Assembly (NCBI GenBank): GCA_018881555.1
Contig: JACAXG010000031.1
Span: 7,003,127 to 7,067,126, forward strand
DNA from: Amblyornis subalaris
Lineage: Eukaryota > Chordata > Aves > Passeriformes > Ptilonorhynchidae
Direction of reading: 5' to 3'
DNA length: 64,000 nt
Each line of letters begins with the position of its first letter. Within the stretch, counting starts at the first letter, position 1. Below, one piece after another: positions 12,856 through 24,292 of this stretch. The position numbers and the translations under genes were made by a program. The notes under the pieces were generated by a model. It saw nothing but the letters and a program-made list of their open reading frames with translations, had not been told where the DNA came from and ran no database searches.

Positions 12856-13112
12856 CATAGAATCATAGAATTGCTTCAGTTGGAAGAGATGTTAAAGATC
12901 ATCTTGTTCCAACCCCCCAGCCATGGGCAGGGACACCTTCCACCAGACAAGGATGCTCAGAGCCCCATCCAGCCTGGCCTTGAACACTTCCAGGAGTGGG
13001 GCATTCACGGCTTCTCTGAGCAATTTGGTCCGGTGCCTCACCACCCTCACAGTAAAGTATTTTTTCCTAATATCTGATCTAAACCTACCCTCTTTCAATT
13101 TAAAGCCATTAA
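12856..13112 (-). mobile_element. CR1 LINE 3' fragment
   Basis: The reverse complement of the CR1 3' end is well preserved: CATAGAATCATAGAATTG, then a TTGGAAGAGATGTTAAAGATC-type block, 'CATGGGCAGGGACACCTTCC', 'AGCCCCATCCAGCCTGGCC', 'CACCACCCTCACAGTAAAG' and a TAATATCTGATCTAAACC block. It stops near 'TTTAAAGCCATTA'. It is 5'-truncated, as most bird CR1 copies are. The short open frames on both strands are element-derived. Confidence 0.95.
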
Positions 13113-15770
13113 CTGAAAAAGAACATTAACCAAAACATTGACACAGAGAGATGGTATGTTGCTGTCTCTATGAGTGTTGCATACAAGTAGAGGTCTTTCC
13201 ATTAGCTGCTTCAAGTTTCCATCAGATTCCATCAGAAAATCTGATGTAACCACTGCCAAACCACTGGTGGTCCTCTTTGGCTACAGCCAGCATTGCCTCA
13301 TTCAAAAAGACTGAGACTGTGATTTTCAGAAGGATCCTTCTCTGTTGTCAGGTTTTATTTCTGAACTCAAAGGACCAAACACTCTCTGTAAGGAGTGTAT
13401 CTTCGTGGATTTGTTGTGGGTTTATTCCTGTGACTGAAATCAGAATCTAATTTCACTTTTTCCACTCTGCTGTCTGTCAGAGTAATGTTATGTTTGATAG
13501 TCATAGGTCAGAGCTTGTCCATCTACATTGGAAAGACATTTTTCACTCCATCAAAAATATTGCATGTTTGCAAGCAGGAATGTCTGTTTTGCAGACAATG
13601 TGGGTCTTTTGTAACTGCTGAATTCTTGGGCACTGACCTCGGGCTGAGTGTCTGCTCCTCATCATCTGTTCAGAGTGTGCCAAATACTCGGATCAAGGTA
13701 GCAAATGAAATAAGAAACAACCTTTGTCAGGAAACTTTTCTTCTTTGAGAAATAGAATAGTTGGAGATGCTTCATCTCCCACATCTGTGTTCCCTAGAAA
13801 TTTTAGAGTTAACACTATCCTGAGTTTACATTTCTTTATGTTTTATTATTAGTAAATGGCTATTCACAGTTGTGAGATGATTTTCCTTTGTGAGTTCATC
13901 AACTTGTATTGTTGCATTGCCATTTTGATAACTGTTGGAGCTAATGTTTTGGTCCCAGGAAGATGTGAACCAGTGAGTAATCCTGACTTGCAATTTGAAT
14001 TATGCATGTAGCTATTGGCTGCCACCTCCCATTTCCCAGTGTACTTCCAGATAATGATTCTCCTGATTGTAGACTTTTTTGATACACAAAAATGTACTTC
14101 TCTGACTAGATCATAATTAAGCCAGGATGCAAGTATGTTTAGTTACTTATGCTGCTCAGATATGTAATGATTTACTATTTGCACTTGTAAACTCATTTAA
14201 AGTCTTCTAATGGAAAGATTTTCAAGGACACCAAGTTTAGGACAACCTGTTAATCTCTTGGCATCCTCCATGCCTTTCATAGTGCCTTTAATGCCTCCCA
14301 GTGTATTCTCGCCCTGTGGTTGCATACATCTGTCCTGCATTCTGCTGGCATTCAGTTTACTGAACAAGGCCGAGCTAGGTGATCACCTATTTCTAGTTAA
14401 CCTAGCACAACTGAACACCAGATTTAATGAAAGTTCAATGCTTGATTAATTAGTGAATATAGGATCTGGAATATGTAAAAGACAACCAGGGCGTATGGTA
14501 ACAACAGATTCTTATTTTCTTTCGTCGTTACCAAAGAGGTACTTAAGGGTTGAGGCTGTCCATGAGGTATTAAAATGCCTGTCTATTTTTTTGAAGAAAG
14601 GAACAGTGAATTCTTGAATATGTTGTTTCTGCCTAGTAATAGAAATGTCCCACGGACACAGCAAGGTGAGTGGAATGGGACAGGAGTGGCTGGTGTTCGA
14701 GCAACTGTTTCAGGCTCTTCACACTCATGTGTACATGCATGTACAGCTATCTGTATTTGTGCTGTTCAGGCACCAATTAAGTTGATTTTTGTGGCAATAA
14801 TACAGAAAGTTATGAAGCAGAAGTACATTCGGGACCCTTTGTCCTCCAGTTCTGTAAGCTAGGTCTCCAGTTCATTAATTCTGCTGCCTCTGTACCCTGT
14901 ATCCTCTGTAAACAGTCCTGTCCTGTCAGACATTGGGGGTGCATTGAATGACATCCTAAGCCTTCATGTGACAGTGACCGAACATCTGCTTATCAGTAAA
15001 AACCTCAAGTGCAGCTGAATTTTGATCTAATGACAAAAGTCTCAACCTTGATTTGCAAAACCCAGGCTGCTTTCCTTCCTTTTGCCCGTGGTGTGCCTGC
15101 ATTTCCCATCCTGCCTATAAAAATGGAAGCAGGTTTCTGCTATTCTTCAGCTCAACTTATTTTACCGTTGATTATCATGCAAATTTCTGGCCAATTCAGG
15201 CAGAGCTTTTCAAACCACGTTCCACCGAGCAAGCAGGAGTTTTCAGTCACTGTTCAGTACAAAGCCTCGCAATCTAGCTCTTTGTTGCTGATGCTCAACT
15301 TCCAGGCCACGCTCCCTCTAGTAGTGACTGTTCCCCTATAATTATTCACAGCCGTATTTTGGCTCTTTATGAGGAAACTTGTCCCAGCATCCAGTACACT
15401 GCATCTGCTGCATCTGCTGCAGATGATGCTGCAGTTGCTGTGTCTTCTGTCTCCATGGTTTAACATTGGTGCAAAGCCATACAAGCACCTTGAAACATTT
15501 TTTTGCTTCATTTATTTTTAACCTTTCAGAGTCATAAGCAACACTGGGAATATCATTGCTGTATCTTGCAAGATCATTTGACCACATCCAAGGTTAATCC
15601 CTTGATGTTGTTGTCTTCATGATTAGTATGGATCAGATCAAGGAAATATAAAAGGATTGGTGATTATTTTGCAAGTATGTGATCTAAAATCATTCACATA
15701 TCAAGGGTGATATATTTGAGGGTTTTTTTAGTACTTTCTTATAACTTTTAAAGTCTCTTAAATCTTGCTT
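13113..15770. other. Single-copy sequence
   Basis: No gene supported. A perfect 9-bp inverted repeat (CATCAGATT and AATCTGATG, 9-nt spacer) lies at 13220-13246. A CTG/CATCTG-rich short repeat lies near 15400-15437. Open frames up to 110 codons are unrecognised and overlap on both strands. Confidence 0.5.
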
Positions 15771-15795
15771 CAGGAGTGCCTCTCCGGCACTCCTG
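15771..15795. other. Perfect 10-bp hairpin at edge of LTR-like block
   Basis: CAGGAGTGCC (15771-15780) and GGCACTCCTG (15786-15795) are exact inverted repeats around a 5-nt loop, TCTCC. The hairpin sits just outside or at the U5 end of the minus-strand LTR-like sequence that follows. Confidence 0.85.
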
Positions 15796-16318
15796 GTTAT
15801 CTCATTGGATTTTCTCAATCAGAGAGGTGGGACAGAAGTGACTTTAACAATTTATTGCTAAAATAACAACAAGGCATCAGTCTNAGTCTAGCGTGAGATT
15901 TTAACAACACATTGCAAAATGGCGAATGTCACAGGATTCAGCNTTACATGACAGTTTATAACTTTCTAGACCAATAAGCTGCTAAAACGACTATTGTTTT
16001 GATTTATTAACCTATCCTTGCAGAACCTGACACCTGCAATGCAGCTGTCTTTCGACCAACCACTCATCATGTCACGTACTCATGGACACTTCTATTGTAA
16101 CATCTAAATTCTTAACTTAAACTTAACTTAAACTATAAAGCTACATTATACTTAAAGCNCATAAACACCCAAAACGTGCTTCTTGCTTATCACTATAAAA
16201 ACACAGAATTGCAACCCTCTGCTTAAAGCCATAAATCACTGTCAATTAANCCAGCCCAAGTTTCTTCCAAGGTTGTAAATCAAACCCACTATTAGCTTTT
16301 ACTTCTCTGTTTCCTACA
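15796..16318 (-). mobile_element. Older LTR-like block, probably ERVL-type
   Basis: Read on the minus strand, the block has LTR-like order. It starts TGTAGGAAAC at 16318, has TTTAAGTTAAG-type repeats near 16110-16140, and carries a CAATAAA polyadenylation signal at 15850-15856. A short U5-like tail ends near 15796. Several 'n' bases interrupt it. I recall similar AAGTTAAGTTTAAGTTAAG-bearing LTRs in songbird ERVL families, but this is from memory. No target-site duplication was found, so boundaries and family are tentative. Some sequence to the right may be internal remnant. Confidence 0.45.
15850..15856 (-). promoter_or_regulatory. Polyadenylation signal in LTR-like block
   Basis: TTTATTG on the + strand is CAATAAA on the minus strand. 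It is placed as expected upstream of a U5-like tail in a minus-strand LTR. It could also be a chance match in AT-rich DNA. Confidence 0.4.
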
Positions 16319-16860
16319 CTTTCTTGTTTCTCCTTTCAAAGTGTACTTNCGGAGCAGCTGCCAAGGGTCAGAGGCTCCATCTTCCAATCAAATGCTCAAA
16401 CATTAATCTTGGTTGTCATCCTTCCTTGCTCCTTGCAGACTCTTGTTTGTCATCATATCATCTCTTTCCACGAGAGGAATGGGAAGCACAGTCAAGGCAG
16501 ACTGTTGTCTGTGCCTGTTTGTGTTGATGCAGAGGTACAATACCTGGCCTCACTGCAGCCACCAGTGCAGCAATGTCCTGGTATCCCAGGTGGGAGAGTG
16601 GTAACACTGCCTCTGCCGGGACAGAAGTGCTCCGGGTGGGATTAGTGCTTATGAGCCGCAATGTGTATCCAGCTTCTTTTTCTAAGTGCAAAAATTACTG
16701 CTTTTTAAGTCCAAGTAATATACACCAGGTGAGCTAATACATTTCGGGTTTGTTTTGCAACTAGAAAGATGTATAACTTGCACTTNTGTTAAAAGCCAAG
16801 CAGCAATACCAAACCCTTATTGCACTGGGACTATCTGATACCTCCTCAGTTGTTAGTTGG
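16319..16860. other. Possible internal remnant next to the LTR-like block
   Basis: This is more GC-rich than its surroundings between about 16340 and 16650. Open frames of 60-80 codons occur on both strands here and none matches a family I know. It could be a decayed internal segment of the neighbouring retroviral element or unrelated host DNA. Confidence 0.3.
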
Positions 16861-17083
16861 ATTTAGAAGAAGAAAATTAAATTATAATTATAACATTATG
16901 AAGTATTACATGTATAGTATAAAATTATAATTTTGCAGGGTATGACTAAATAGATGTGACTGTTGAGTTGTAAATTCAGTTATAATACTTTAATAATAAA
17001 ATAATTTTATTTAATAAAAATACTGGGTTGTGAATTATTCAATGTTTATTATAAAATATAAATAATTATTTATTGAATAATGT
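16861..17083. repeat. AT-rich island with 10-bp inverted repeat
   Basis: A long run of A/T with very few G or C. ATTATTCAAT (17034-17043) and ATTGAATAAT (17072-17081) form a perfect 10-bp inverted repeat with a 28-nt AT-only spacer apart from one G. It ends 3 bases before the first copy of a direct repeat. Confidence 0.7.
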
Positions 17084-17158
17084 TTCTCATCAGGCTTTGG
17101 CTGAGTTAATTTACTTTCAAAACTATTTTTGCCTCTGTGCCTTCTCAGTGGTTCAATT
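17084..17158. repeat. Direct repeat copy 1 (about 75 bp)
   Basis: It starts TTCTCATCAGGCTTTGGCTG and ends CTTCTCAGTGGTTCAATTA. It aligns to 17997-18072 with roughly nine differences including one single-base gap, close to 88% identity by eye. The flanks do not align, except that ATTAGACTG follows this copy and precedes the other. Its origin is unknown. Confidence 0.85.
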
Positions 17159-17996
17159 AATTAGACTGGAATGTAGACCTCAGAAGTTCTTGTTTTATTA
17201 TTGCAAGCTCTATCATTGCTAATAGGCTTGGCCATCCTTTGATTACACTGTCTCAAACCCCTTTTCCCTCTCTGATCCTTTATTACTTGTTCCTATAAGG
17301 GAAGTCTTTTAATTTGATTTTGCAAGTTAAAAATATTTCCATGTGACAATTTGTATGGAAACTCTCCAGGCTGGTTTTGTTAACACATACAGCCCACCTA
17401 ATGGTGTTTGCACTATATAAAGTCCTGTGATGATGCCTGTGATGTGTCCTCATCCCACACTGGAGAACTTGCTACGGTGTTGTTTTTCAACATGAAGTGT
17501 GTCTTTTGCTACTGTTTATTTTAAGATCTTGTAAAGTTCAAGATATTTTAGCTAAAAGTCCCTTCTTTTCTCCAGCTATGGAATAGAGTTATTTTGCATC
17601 TTGGACTTTAACGAGTCCTGACTTTTATTTCATGGCTGATGAGCTTTTAAAGGTCCTTCTTCTCTGAAATACACTGGAGATTGATTTATATGAGTTTTGA
17701 ATTCAGCCCATATAACCTGGTTGATAATCACTACTGCACGAGTGCTATTCATGTGGATGAGGATTTTTGTTAACACTAAGTAGTGCAATCTCTTTCAGCT
17801 GTAAATTTACACAGGTAATTTTTTTCTCTATACTTCACCGATATCTATGATTGGTTTGACTTTGTGTAATTATAGACAAATCCTGATAGGTGAGGGTGGG
17901 AGTACTGTTGGTGGGAGTACTTGCTAAAAATTTCTGAAATAAACCATTAGATTAGACTGTTATTTTCAAGATATCTTAAGTGTTGGGTAATTTTGC
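17159..17996. other. Spacer between the two direct repeats
   Basis: About 840 bp with no open frame of note and no recognised repeat. ATTAGACTG occurs at both its left end (near 17161) and right end (near 17951). Confidence 0.6.
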
Positions 17997-18072
17997 TTCT
18001 CATCAGGTTTTGGCTGAGCTAAATTTACCTTCCAAACCATTTTTACCTCTCTGCCTTCTCAGTGGTTCAATA
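17997..18072. repeat. Direct repeat copy 2 (about 76 bp)
   Basis: It starts TTCTCATCAGGTTTTGGCTG and ends CTTCTCAGTGGTTCAATAA. It is the same orientation as the copy at 17084 and offset by 913 bp. Divergence of about 12% suggests an old duplication or two members of an old dispersed family. Confidence 0.85.
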
Positions 18073-19955
18073 AAACAATTTGACCACTTCTGTAGTGAGA
18101 GAAACAGCTGCTTATTACTTTCCAAAACAGAGATAATGCAAGCAATCATCAGTTTTGAAAGAATTGTAATTACTTTTGGCCAAGGCACTAGTGCACATTT
18201 AAAACCTGTGTTCTTACAAAACTGAATGCCCATGTTTCATGGGCTTGGCATCTGACATTTTCATTCTATGTGAGCTGGGCTCTTTGAAATCTCTCAAAGT
18301 AATTTCTAAGGCTTGTGTGCAAGCTGTATCAAATCTAAGCTTTGAATTGTCTGTATCACTGGACTTCTCTTCCATCCTCAAGTACAAGAAGTGCACGTTT
18401 CTCTTAGTCTGCAAATCGATGAAGAGAACTTTTCTTTTTGATTTAGGCTTTACTCGATGTTGAATTTTATGTCAGTGTTATAAGCTCCAGTGGTGTTTTA
18501 TCCGCTGATTAGTTTTNTAATGTAAAGTGCCCAGTGATGCATTGCATAGAAGATGCTATAAAAATAGTTTATGGTGTGATAGCAAGGAGAAATGTGGGGA
18601 GAGCAGATTCACTTTATTAGATGAGCAGGAGTCCCCAAGCAATCATTTGTCAACAGTAGTTAAAGATTGGTTTATCTTCAGTCATTGAACCTTTAATAAA
18701 CATGTTTTTAGCTGAACTGAAATGGTTATATTGAANATAAAGTAAAGGGAATTTATAGGTTTGTGTCAGTTTTACCTATTCAGATAAAAAATTTGAATGC
18801 ATATCTCATTTTTGCACTAAATATCTTTTCCAATAACTGTGTTGACGAAAAAAAGTAGTAATAAAATAGTACTTCTCAATGTTATATGAACAAAGTCCTT
18901 TTCTGTGAAAAAACTATATTAAATTATATCTATTTGTTTAATTCTATTATGTCTATTATATTTGACAGGAATTAAGCACAACCATTCTATAGAGAGAGAT
19001 CCTGTTATCTGAAAATACAAATGTTTCTTTACAGCTATTTTTCAAGTGCAGTCTATCATATCGTGTCCTACTTGGTAGTGGGCAGTTTATTTTCAAGCCT
19101 TATTGGACTGTGGCCTTGGATAGTAAGAATTTTGACAAAATCAGCGTCAAAGGGCAACTTTGGCACTTGGCTCTTCACAAATATTAGCCAAGGAATTTCT
19201 GACAGGCCTGGTAGGTAACATGGGTATTCTCATCTTAGTTTTACAAATGGGGAGGTTAAGACTTTGGATAAAGCTTTCTGAGCATCTGAACTCATGTGTG
19301 CTTGGATTGTTTTTTTTTTTGTTTGGGATGCGTTTTTTTGGACAGACTTCAAAAGTATTATCAGAATTCCTGAACCTTGGAATAAAGTTTGTTGTAAGAC
19401 CTTTTAAACATTAGCAGTAATTTCAGAAGTGTCTGTGTGACCACTGCAGCAGCTTGGGGTGAAGTTAGAGCTAAGTGCAGGAGAGACACGTTTCACATGT
19501 GGGCTCACTTCTGCTGAACCTTATTGTGTCTTACCTGAGCTTCAGTGTGGGATTTGGGTGCATTTTTTTCAGAGGACATTAGTGGCACATAATTGTTAGC
19601 TGCAGATAAAAGGATTGTCTTGGGCTGGTTTTGTCTGCTTGTGGTTTAGGGACAGTTTTGCTCATCCACTATTTCTGAAGTCAGTGAAATTGAGGGGAAT
19701 TGGCTTTCAGCAAGTGAAATGTGTGCGTTAACTGCGCTTTTCAAAATAGAGATGTGCTTTGTGTGTAATTGGATAACTAGCACTTGTGGCTGTGACATCT
19801 GATCTTTGTATCAAAGATGTGATGAGACTGCTAAATAATTAGTGTTTGAAAAGTAAAGATTAATGTAGAAAACAGCAACCTCCTGTCTTTTCTCATATGT
19901 GTATTGCACTCTGAGCATAATTGTGGAAACATAAATGTGACAAGCTGTAGTGTAT
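18073..19955. other. Single-copy sequence
   Basis: No gene supported. Small palindromes occur at 18185-18194 (GCACTAGTGC) and 18228-18244 (GCCCATG-TTT-CATGGGC). The open frames on both strands at 18003-18463 are short and unrecognised. Confidence 0.5.
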
Positions 19956-20074
19956 TCATAGAATCACAGAACGGTTTGGGTTGGGAGGGACCTTAAAAAT
20001 CATCTCATTCCACCCCCCTTGCCATGGGCAGGGACACTTTCCACTAGACCAGGTTGCTCGAAGTCCTGTGCCAA
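19956..20074 (-). mobile_element. CR1 LINE 3' fragment (short)
   Basis: TCATAGAATCACAGAACGG, a GGGTTGGGAGGGACCTTAAA-type block and 'CCATGGGCAGGGACACTTTC' through 'CTAGACCAGGTTGCTC' match the reverse complement of the CR1 3' UTR. Similarity stops about 120 bp in, so this copy is very strongly 5'-truncated or was later broken. Confidence 0.93.
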
Positions 20075-22400
20075 ACAGTTGTGGATTCCAGTGGATATTA
20101 GGCATGTATATGCTTTGGAAATCCCTTATTGATGTTAAGTTACATACTTGTGAAATTAAAAGTGTGATTTTTTTTCCAACTCAGTTGATGTGCCTTTGAC
20201 TGACAAGTGGTTTTCCATCAGCTGAGATACAGGATTTCTTTCCTTGGGTGTATGTTGTAGCTATTATTACTAATTTACACTCATTAGCAGTTCTTCTTCT
20301 AATTAGCTTAATGGTAAGGTATTAAGCCAAAATTTTTTCCTTTGAAGTTCTAGATCTCTTAAGAGGGTGGGAAGTAAAGTGGGGGAAACATCACTTTATA
20401 CAAGAGTCTTTTAAAGATGACTTCTGCCAAGGGCTTTTTAATGACATGGCATAGGACCTGTTTGTATTGTAGACATGTAGTTAATGAAAAATAAAAATGT
20501 GCCTATTAATAATTAAAAGGAAAAGACTGGCTGCAAGCTACCAGAATCTACAGGATAACAGTTGAGAATGTCAAAAGTTTTGAGAAGAAATATAATAATG
20601 TGAAAAATAGGAACAATTTGAACAAAGCCACTCTAAGTAGGCTCTGGTGAGGTTAAAGAAAGAAAAAAAAATTAGTCCTTTGGGTATGTGTTTCGTTAGG
20701 GAAAAATACAGAAATCATATATATATTTGTCATTATTCATGTAAAAATAGGGGAAATTTCAATTTTTGTCTTTCAGTGACCTTCCTTCAAATTCTAAGAA
20801 TTTTAATGCAATATAAACAGTTTTTTCCTGTTTCTGAAGGGAGAATGAGTAATACACGTTATTAATGAAACTGAAAACCAATTTTGTGAGTCTTCACATT
20901 GGTCAATTATCATTTTCTTAAAATCCCCATCTCTAACAGAAATTCAGTACAAGCTCTCCTGAGTGGCATTGTTATAATAATTGAATATCACAGTTAATGA
21001 AATATTCAAAAGGTTCCTTTCCTTGTTTTCTCTCTTGCCTGTCTGTGTGCGAGATCAGCAGTTAATGAATCTTGAGGTAGCACAATTGTTCTGTTACCTT
21101 CTCAATATATATACAGACTTCAGTAGAAAGGGAATTTTAAAATCTACAATTTAATGTCTTTTCATTGTCTAAGAGCTGTCTTTTGCTAAAAAATATTATT
21201 TCTGTGTATTGAAAGGCTTAGAAATGAAATATGCTAATAAAAGAATATCTGATTCGTTATCCAGAGAATAATTTGGGGGGGGATTAGAAAATGTGTGATT
21301 CATATTAAAATGTGGTTTTCAGTTGAATCCATGACACATTTTTGTGTGGTTTTGTACAGTAAAAAATAGATTGTGACTAATATTAAATGGGTTATTGGAA
21401 GGCAAAAGAAGAGGAAGTTTTGTAATGGATTTGGATCCTTGAGGGCAAATCAAAAAGCCAGGCTATAGGATTTCTAAGGGCACATTTATGGAGTTTCTAA
21501 TTATTTAGTTTACAGTAATACCAAAAGCATCAGCTGCTGCCTAGATACCCTTGATAGCATAAACCCTCTCCTAGAAGTTTCCATTCTTAAAAAAGTTAAA
21601 AAATAGGATGAGGAAAGGGCACGACTTTTTCTTTTGGTCCTGCTGTATCTGTGACAGTTTAGCAGCCCTGATGAGCTCAAGAAGGGTTTGGGAGCTGCAG
21701 TGGAGTGTCCTGTGTCCCAGTGCCAGGGCATGTGGGTACACCAGTCTCTCCTGTAGGAAAAGGTACAAGGGCAGCACAAAGCAGCTTGAGTTCCCTGTAG
21801 GATTAGCCCAGTGTTCCTCATCTCCCAATCTATTTACTAAGGGGAAGAAATTGGCCTTTTAATTTTACTTGGAAATATTGCTGTCCAGGCTGACTTTGCA
21901 CATTATCATCATCTCTTGCAGTGAGACAACACCACCTAGTTCTCTCATGTTGGGTCTTTCCAGGCAGATTGATAGCATAGGCTTGTTTTAATCTTCACTG
22001 TGTTAGAAAGACCGTCTCTAATATTTACAGCTGCTGTTAAATACATGTCCTGAGAGGACTTTTGTCCTGTCGTTCACAAGATTGATTTGTGCCCTGATTT
22101 CTGTGGCAGCAGGGCTCTGGAAGCTACTCTAGAGAAGTCACTAAGCTAAGCTGTGCTAGTTCTGTCATCATCTTCATTACTGAGAAGAAAAGCATTTCTC
22201 TTCAGAAAGTGTCTGCTGCTTCTCCTTGTTTGATAGAAAGCACTTCGCACGTGCTGTTCCTCTCATAACACTTTCTCTGTCATGTCAACAGTCAAGTGGA
22301 GGAACAAAAGTGCAACTTGCTCTCAATGAAGCGGAGAAGGAAACTTTCCCACTTTTCTCCTGTCAGGTTTACTGAAATAGTTGTGCCTCTTCAACTGTCT
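20075..22400. other. Single-copy sequence
   Basis: AT-rich to about 21500. At 21510-21862 stops are sparse on both strands, giving unrecognised frames of 84-103 codons. No domain or motif identifies them and I do not call a gene. Confidence 0.5.
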
Positions 22401-22466
22401 GTTAATGGTTGGACCTGATGATCTTAGAGATCTTTTCCAACCTGAATGATGCTGTAATTCTGTGAT
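22401..22466 (+). mobile_element. CR1 LINE 3' terminal scrap
   Basis: GTTAATGGTTGGACCTGATG, ATCTTAGAGATCTTTTCCAA and CCTGAATGATGCTGTAATTC match the plus-strand CR1 3' end, finishing at TGTGAT. It is only about 66 bp. It belongs to the GGTTGGACTCGATGATCTT subgroup rather than the CCATGGCAGGG subgroup. Confidence 0.85.
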
Positions 22467-23766
22467 ATTGCCTTGCTGCTGGCGGCAGCACAGTTATCTC
22501 TTTGCTAGTAAGGACCATGGCTCAGGAGCGCTGTCCACTACTTCCAGCCTGGGAAGGCAGTGCAGGGATCCCATGCTCAGACAGCACTGAAGGCCCAAGG
22601 ATTATTTCATTTATGACCAAAATATCTGAGTACCAAGGGGAACAGAGTGGCAGTTTGACCCTCAGGTGCTGAAGCCATGCTGCACCTACCAGGGCGTCGC
22701 TAAGTCAACTGCATGACTGTAACTCTGGGAGATCAAGTCACTTAAAGCTACACTTGGGCAACAGCAGTATAGAAATATGTGCATCTCTTGAGGATCACAA
22801 AGCTAATATGCTGTGAGAACGTTTGGCATGGTAGTGAAATTTTGAGTTAAAAATATCTCTGTTAATCATGTTCTTTGCAATAAAAGCTTGTATGAAGCTA
22901 CTAATCTTGTTCAACGGAGATACATGACAAAATTTAAAAAGCTCTCTGACCAAATGTGAGATAGTTCAGATTCCATGACTACATAAACACTGAGCAGTGC
23001 CCTGGAGAATATACAGTTCTCAGACTTGTGTAAACCCCATCAGTCTTTAAAGCATTACACATGCAAAATGAATCTTAGGTCATTCTTCCCTTGTAGATCC
23101 CAAACCAATGAAGATTCATGAAATGGCGAATGCCCCTTACTTCTTCAAACCTTATATTTAATGATTCTGATTTATCTAATGTTTTCAGTACACCTGTAGG
23201 TTTACAGAAACAAGATCTGACTTTTTAGCCTGCAACAAGAAACCTGAAATTGTCGTGACACACTGTTAAATTAGTTTTAAGCAACAACCACGTGGTACAA
23301 GCTGATGTTTTCAGGTACAATAAAAGAATATGGATAAGAAACCCCATAGATAATATGTGTTTTGATATAGCTCTCAAATCCTCCTGTGAGAAAAAATAAC
23401 ATCTCTTCCACTTAGCAAAACTGGCAATTGAAAGACTTAAGAACGGGGATTTATGGCACAATGACAATTTCATGACTTTTCATGATTTCAGGAAACCTGA
23501 TTATTATGAGAAGTACTACAGTAAACAGAAAATGTTTGCCTAATAATTGCTAACACATATTTTATAAACTTCTTGCATAAGTTTCTCTCTTTCTAAACCC
23601 AGCATCATCTAACACCAAACATCCAAATCTTAAACTGTCAAGGCTGGTTGTTTCTTACAGCTGGTATAAATATGAACAATATAAGTAGGAGAACATTCTT
23701 CAAGTAACACGTTCAGTTGGACAACTGAAATGCAGAGTGCTGATTGCCTCTTTCAGAATATTTTAA
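22467..23766. other. Single-copy sequence
   Basis: No gene, RNA gene or recognised repeat. Open frames do not exceed about 85 codons. Confidence 0.55.
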
Positions 23767-23772
23767 ACATGG
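23767..23772. repeat. Target-site duplication, left (ACATGG)
   Basis: ACATGG directly precedes the TG that starts the LTR and is repeated exactly at 24293-24298. Six bases is the duplication length typical of class II (ERVK) retroviral integration. Confidence 0.85.
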
Positions 23773-23953
23773 TGCCGTGCCTGCTCCGGTGGCAACCAAC
23801 GCGACCTTCCCAAAAGCCCCCGACTGGGAGAGCTTTATCGGAGGCGCGACCGGCACACTCGGCAGACGAGCCCACTCTTGCAGGCAGATGATAAAGCGAC
23901 GGGAGGAGGCGAAGGAGCGAGACGGACCTTCTGGTGTGGTTCCCAACAACGGC

Positions 23954-23959
23954 TTTATT
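23954..23959 (-). promoter_or_regulatory. LTR polyadenylation signal AATAAA
   Basis: TTTATT on the + strand, AATAAA on the minus strand, about 50 bp downstream of the LTR TATA box. This spacing fits a short R region. Confidence 0.75.
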
Positions 23960-24008
23960 GCGGGAGGGTCAGAGACCAAAAGGCCAAAATGTTGCCCGGG
24001 GTGAGGGA

Positions 24009-24015
24009 TTATATA
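24009..24015 (-). promoter_or_regulatory. LTR TATA box
   Basis: TTATATA on the + strand is TATATAA on the minus strand. It lies about 280 bp inside the LTR, correctly placed before the AATAAA signal. It would direct transcription toward lower coordinates, starting roughly at 23980-23985 if active. Confidence 0.7.
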
Positions 24016-24292
24016 GAGCAACAGGGTAGGCGGGGAGAGCAACAGACCGGTAAGATTAGGGCCNGGGGTAACGGACAGGGGAACATCCAATGCGGAAGAG
24101 GAGGGGGAGGAACTCAGGGGAAGGAACGAATGGGGTACAAGCTTTAACAGAGGATTCTAGAACTCTAACCATATACGGTGTGTGTCTGTCAACCTTCGGG
24201 GGAGGAGATGTGGGTAGCGTCAGACGCTAGAGACGGCCCACCACCGACGACGGGCCGGCCTCCCTTCCGAGGTGGTTTGCACCACCGCAGCA

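Larger units (their letters stand above)
23773..24292 (-). mobile_element. ERVK-type solo LTR, 520 bp
   Basis: A 520-bp GC- and CpG-rich block differs sharply from the AT-rich flanks. On the + strand it starts TGCCGTGCC and ends CCGCAGCA, giving TG...CA ends, and it is flanked by exact 6-bp duplications. On the minus strand it begins TGCTGCGGTGG, has a TATATAA box at 24015-24009 and an AATAAA signal at 23959-23954. The implied segments are about 305 bp U3, about 50 bp R and about 160 bp U5. No internal retroviral sequence is present, so it is a solo LTR left by LTR-LTR recombination. The retained CpGs and perfect duplication argue for a fairly young insertion. Overlapping short open frames are not genes. 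Class II assignment rests on the 6-bp duplication and general architecture. Confidence 0.88.

Noticed and set aside
15733..16327. ACTTTCTT occurring on both sides of the LTR-like block as a target-site duplication
   Set aside because: The left copy is not followed by TG and lies about 55 bp outside the apparent LTR edge, so it is likely chance.
16458..16691. 78-codon minus-strand frame beside the LTR-like block as a retroviral coding remnant
   Set aside because: No retroviral motif (zinc knuckle, protease or polymerase signature) is visible. Position alone is not enough.
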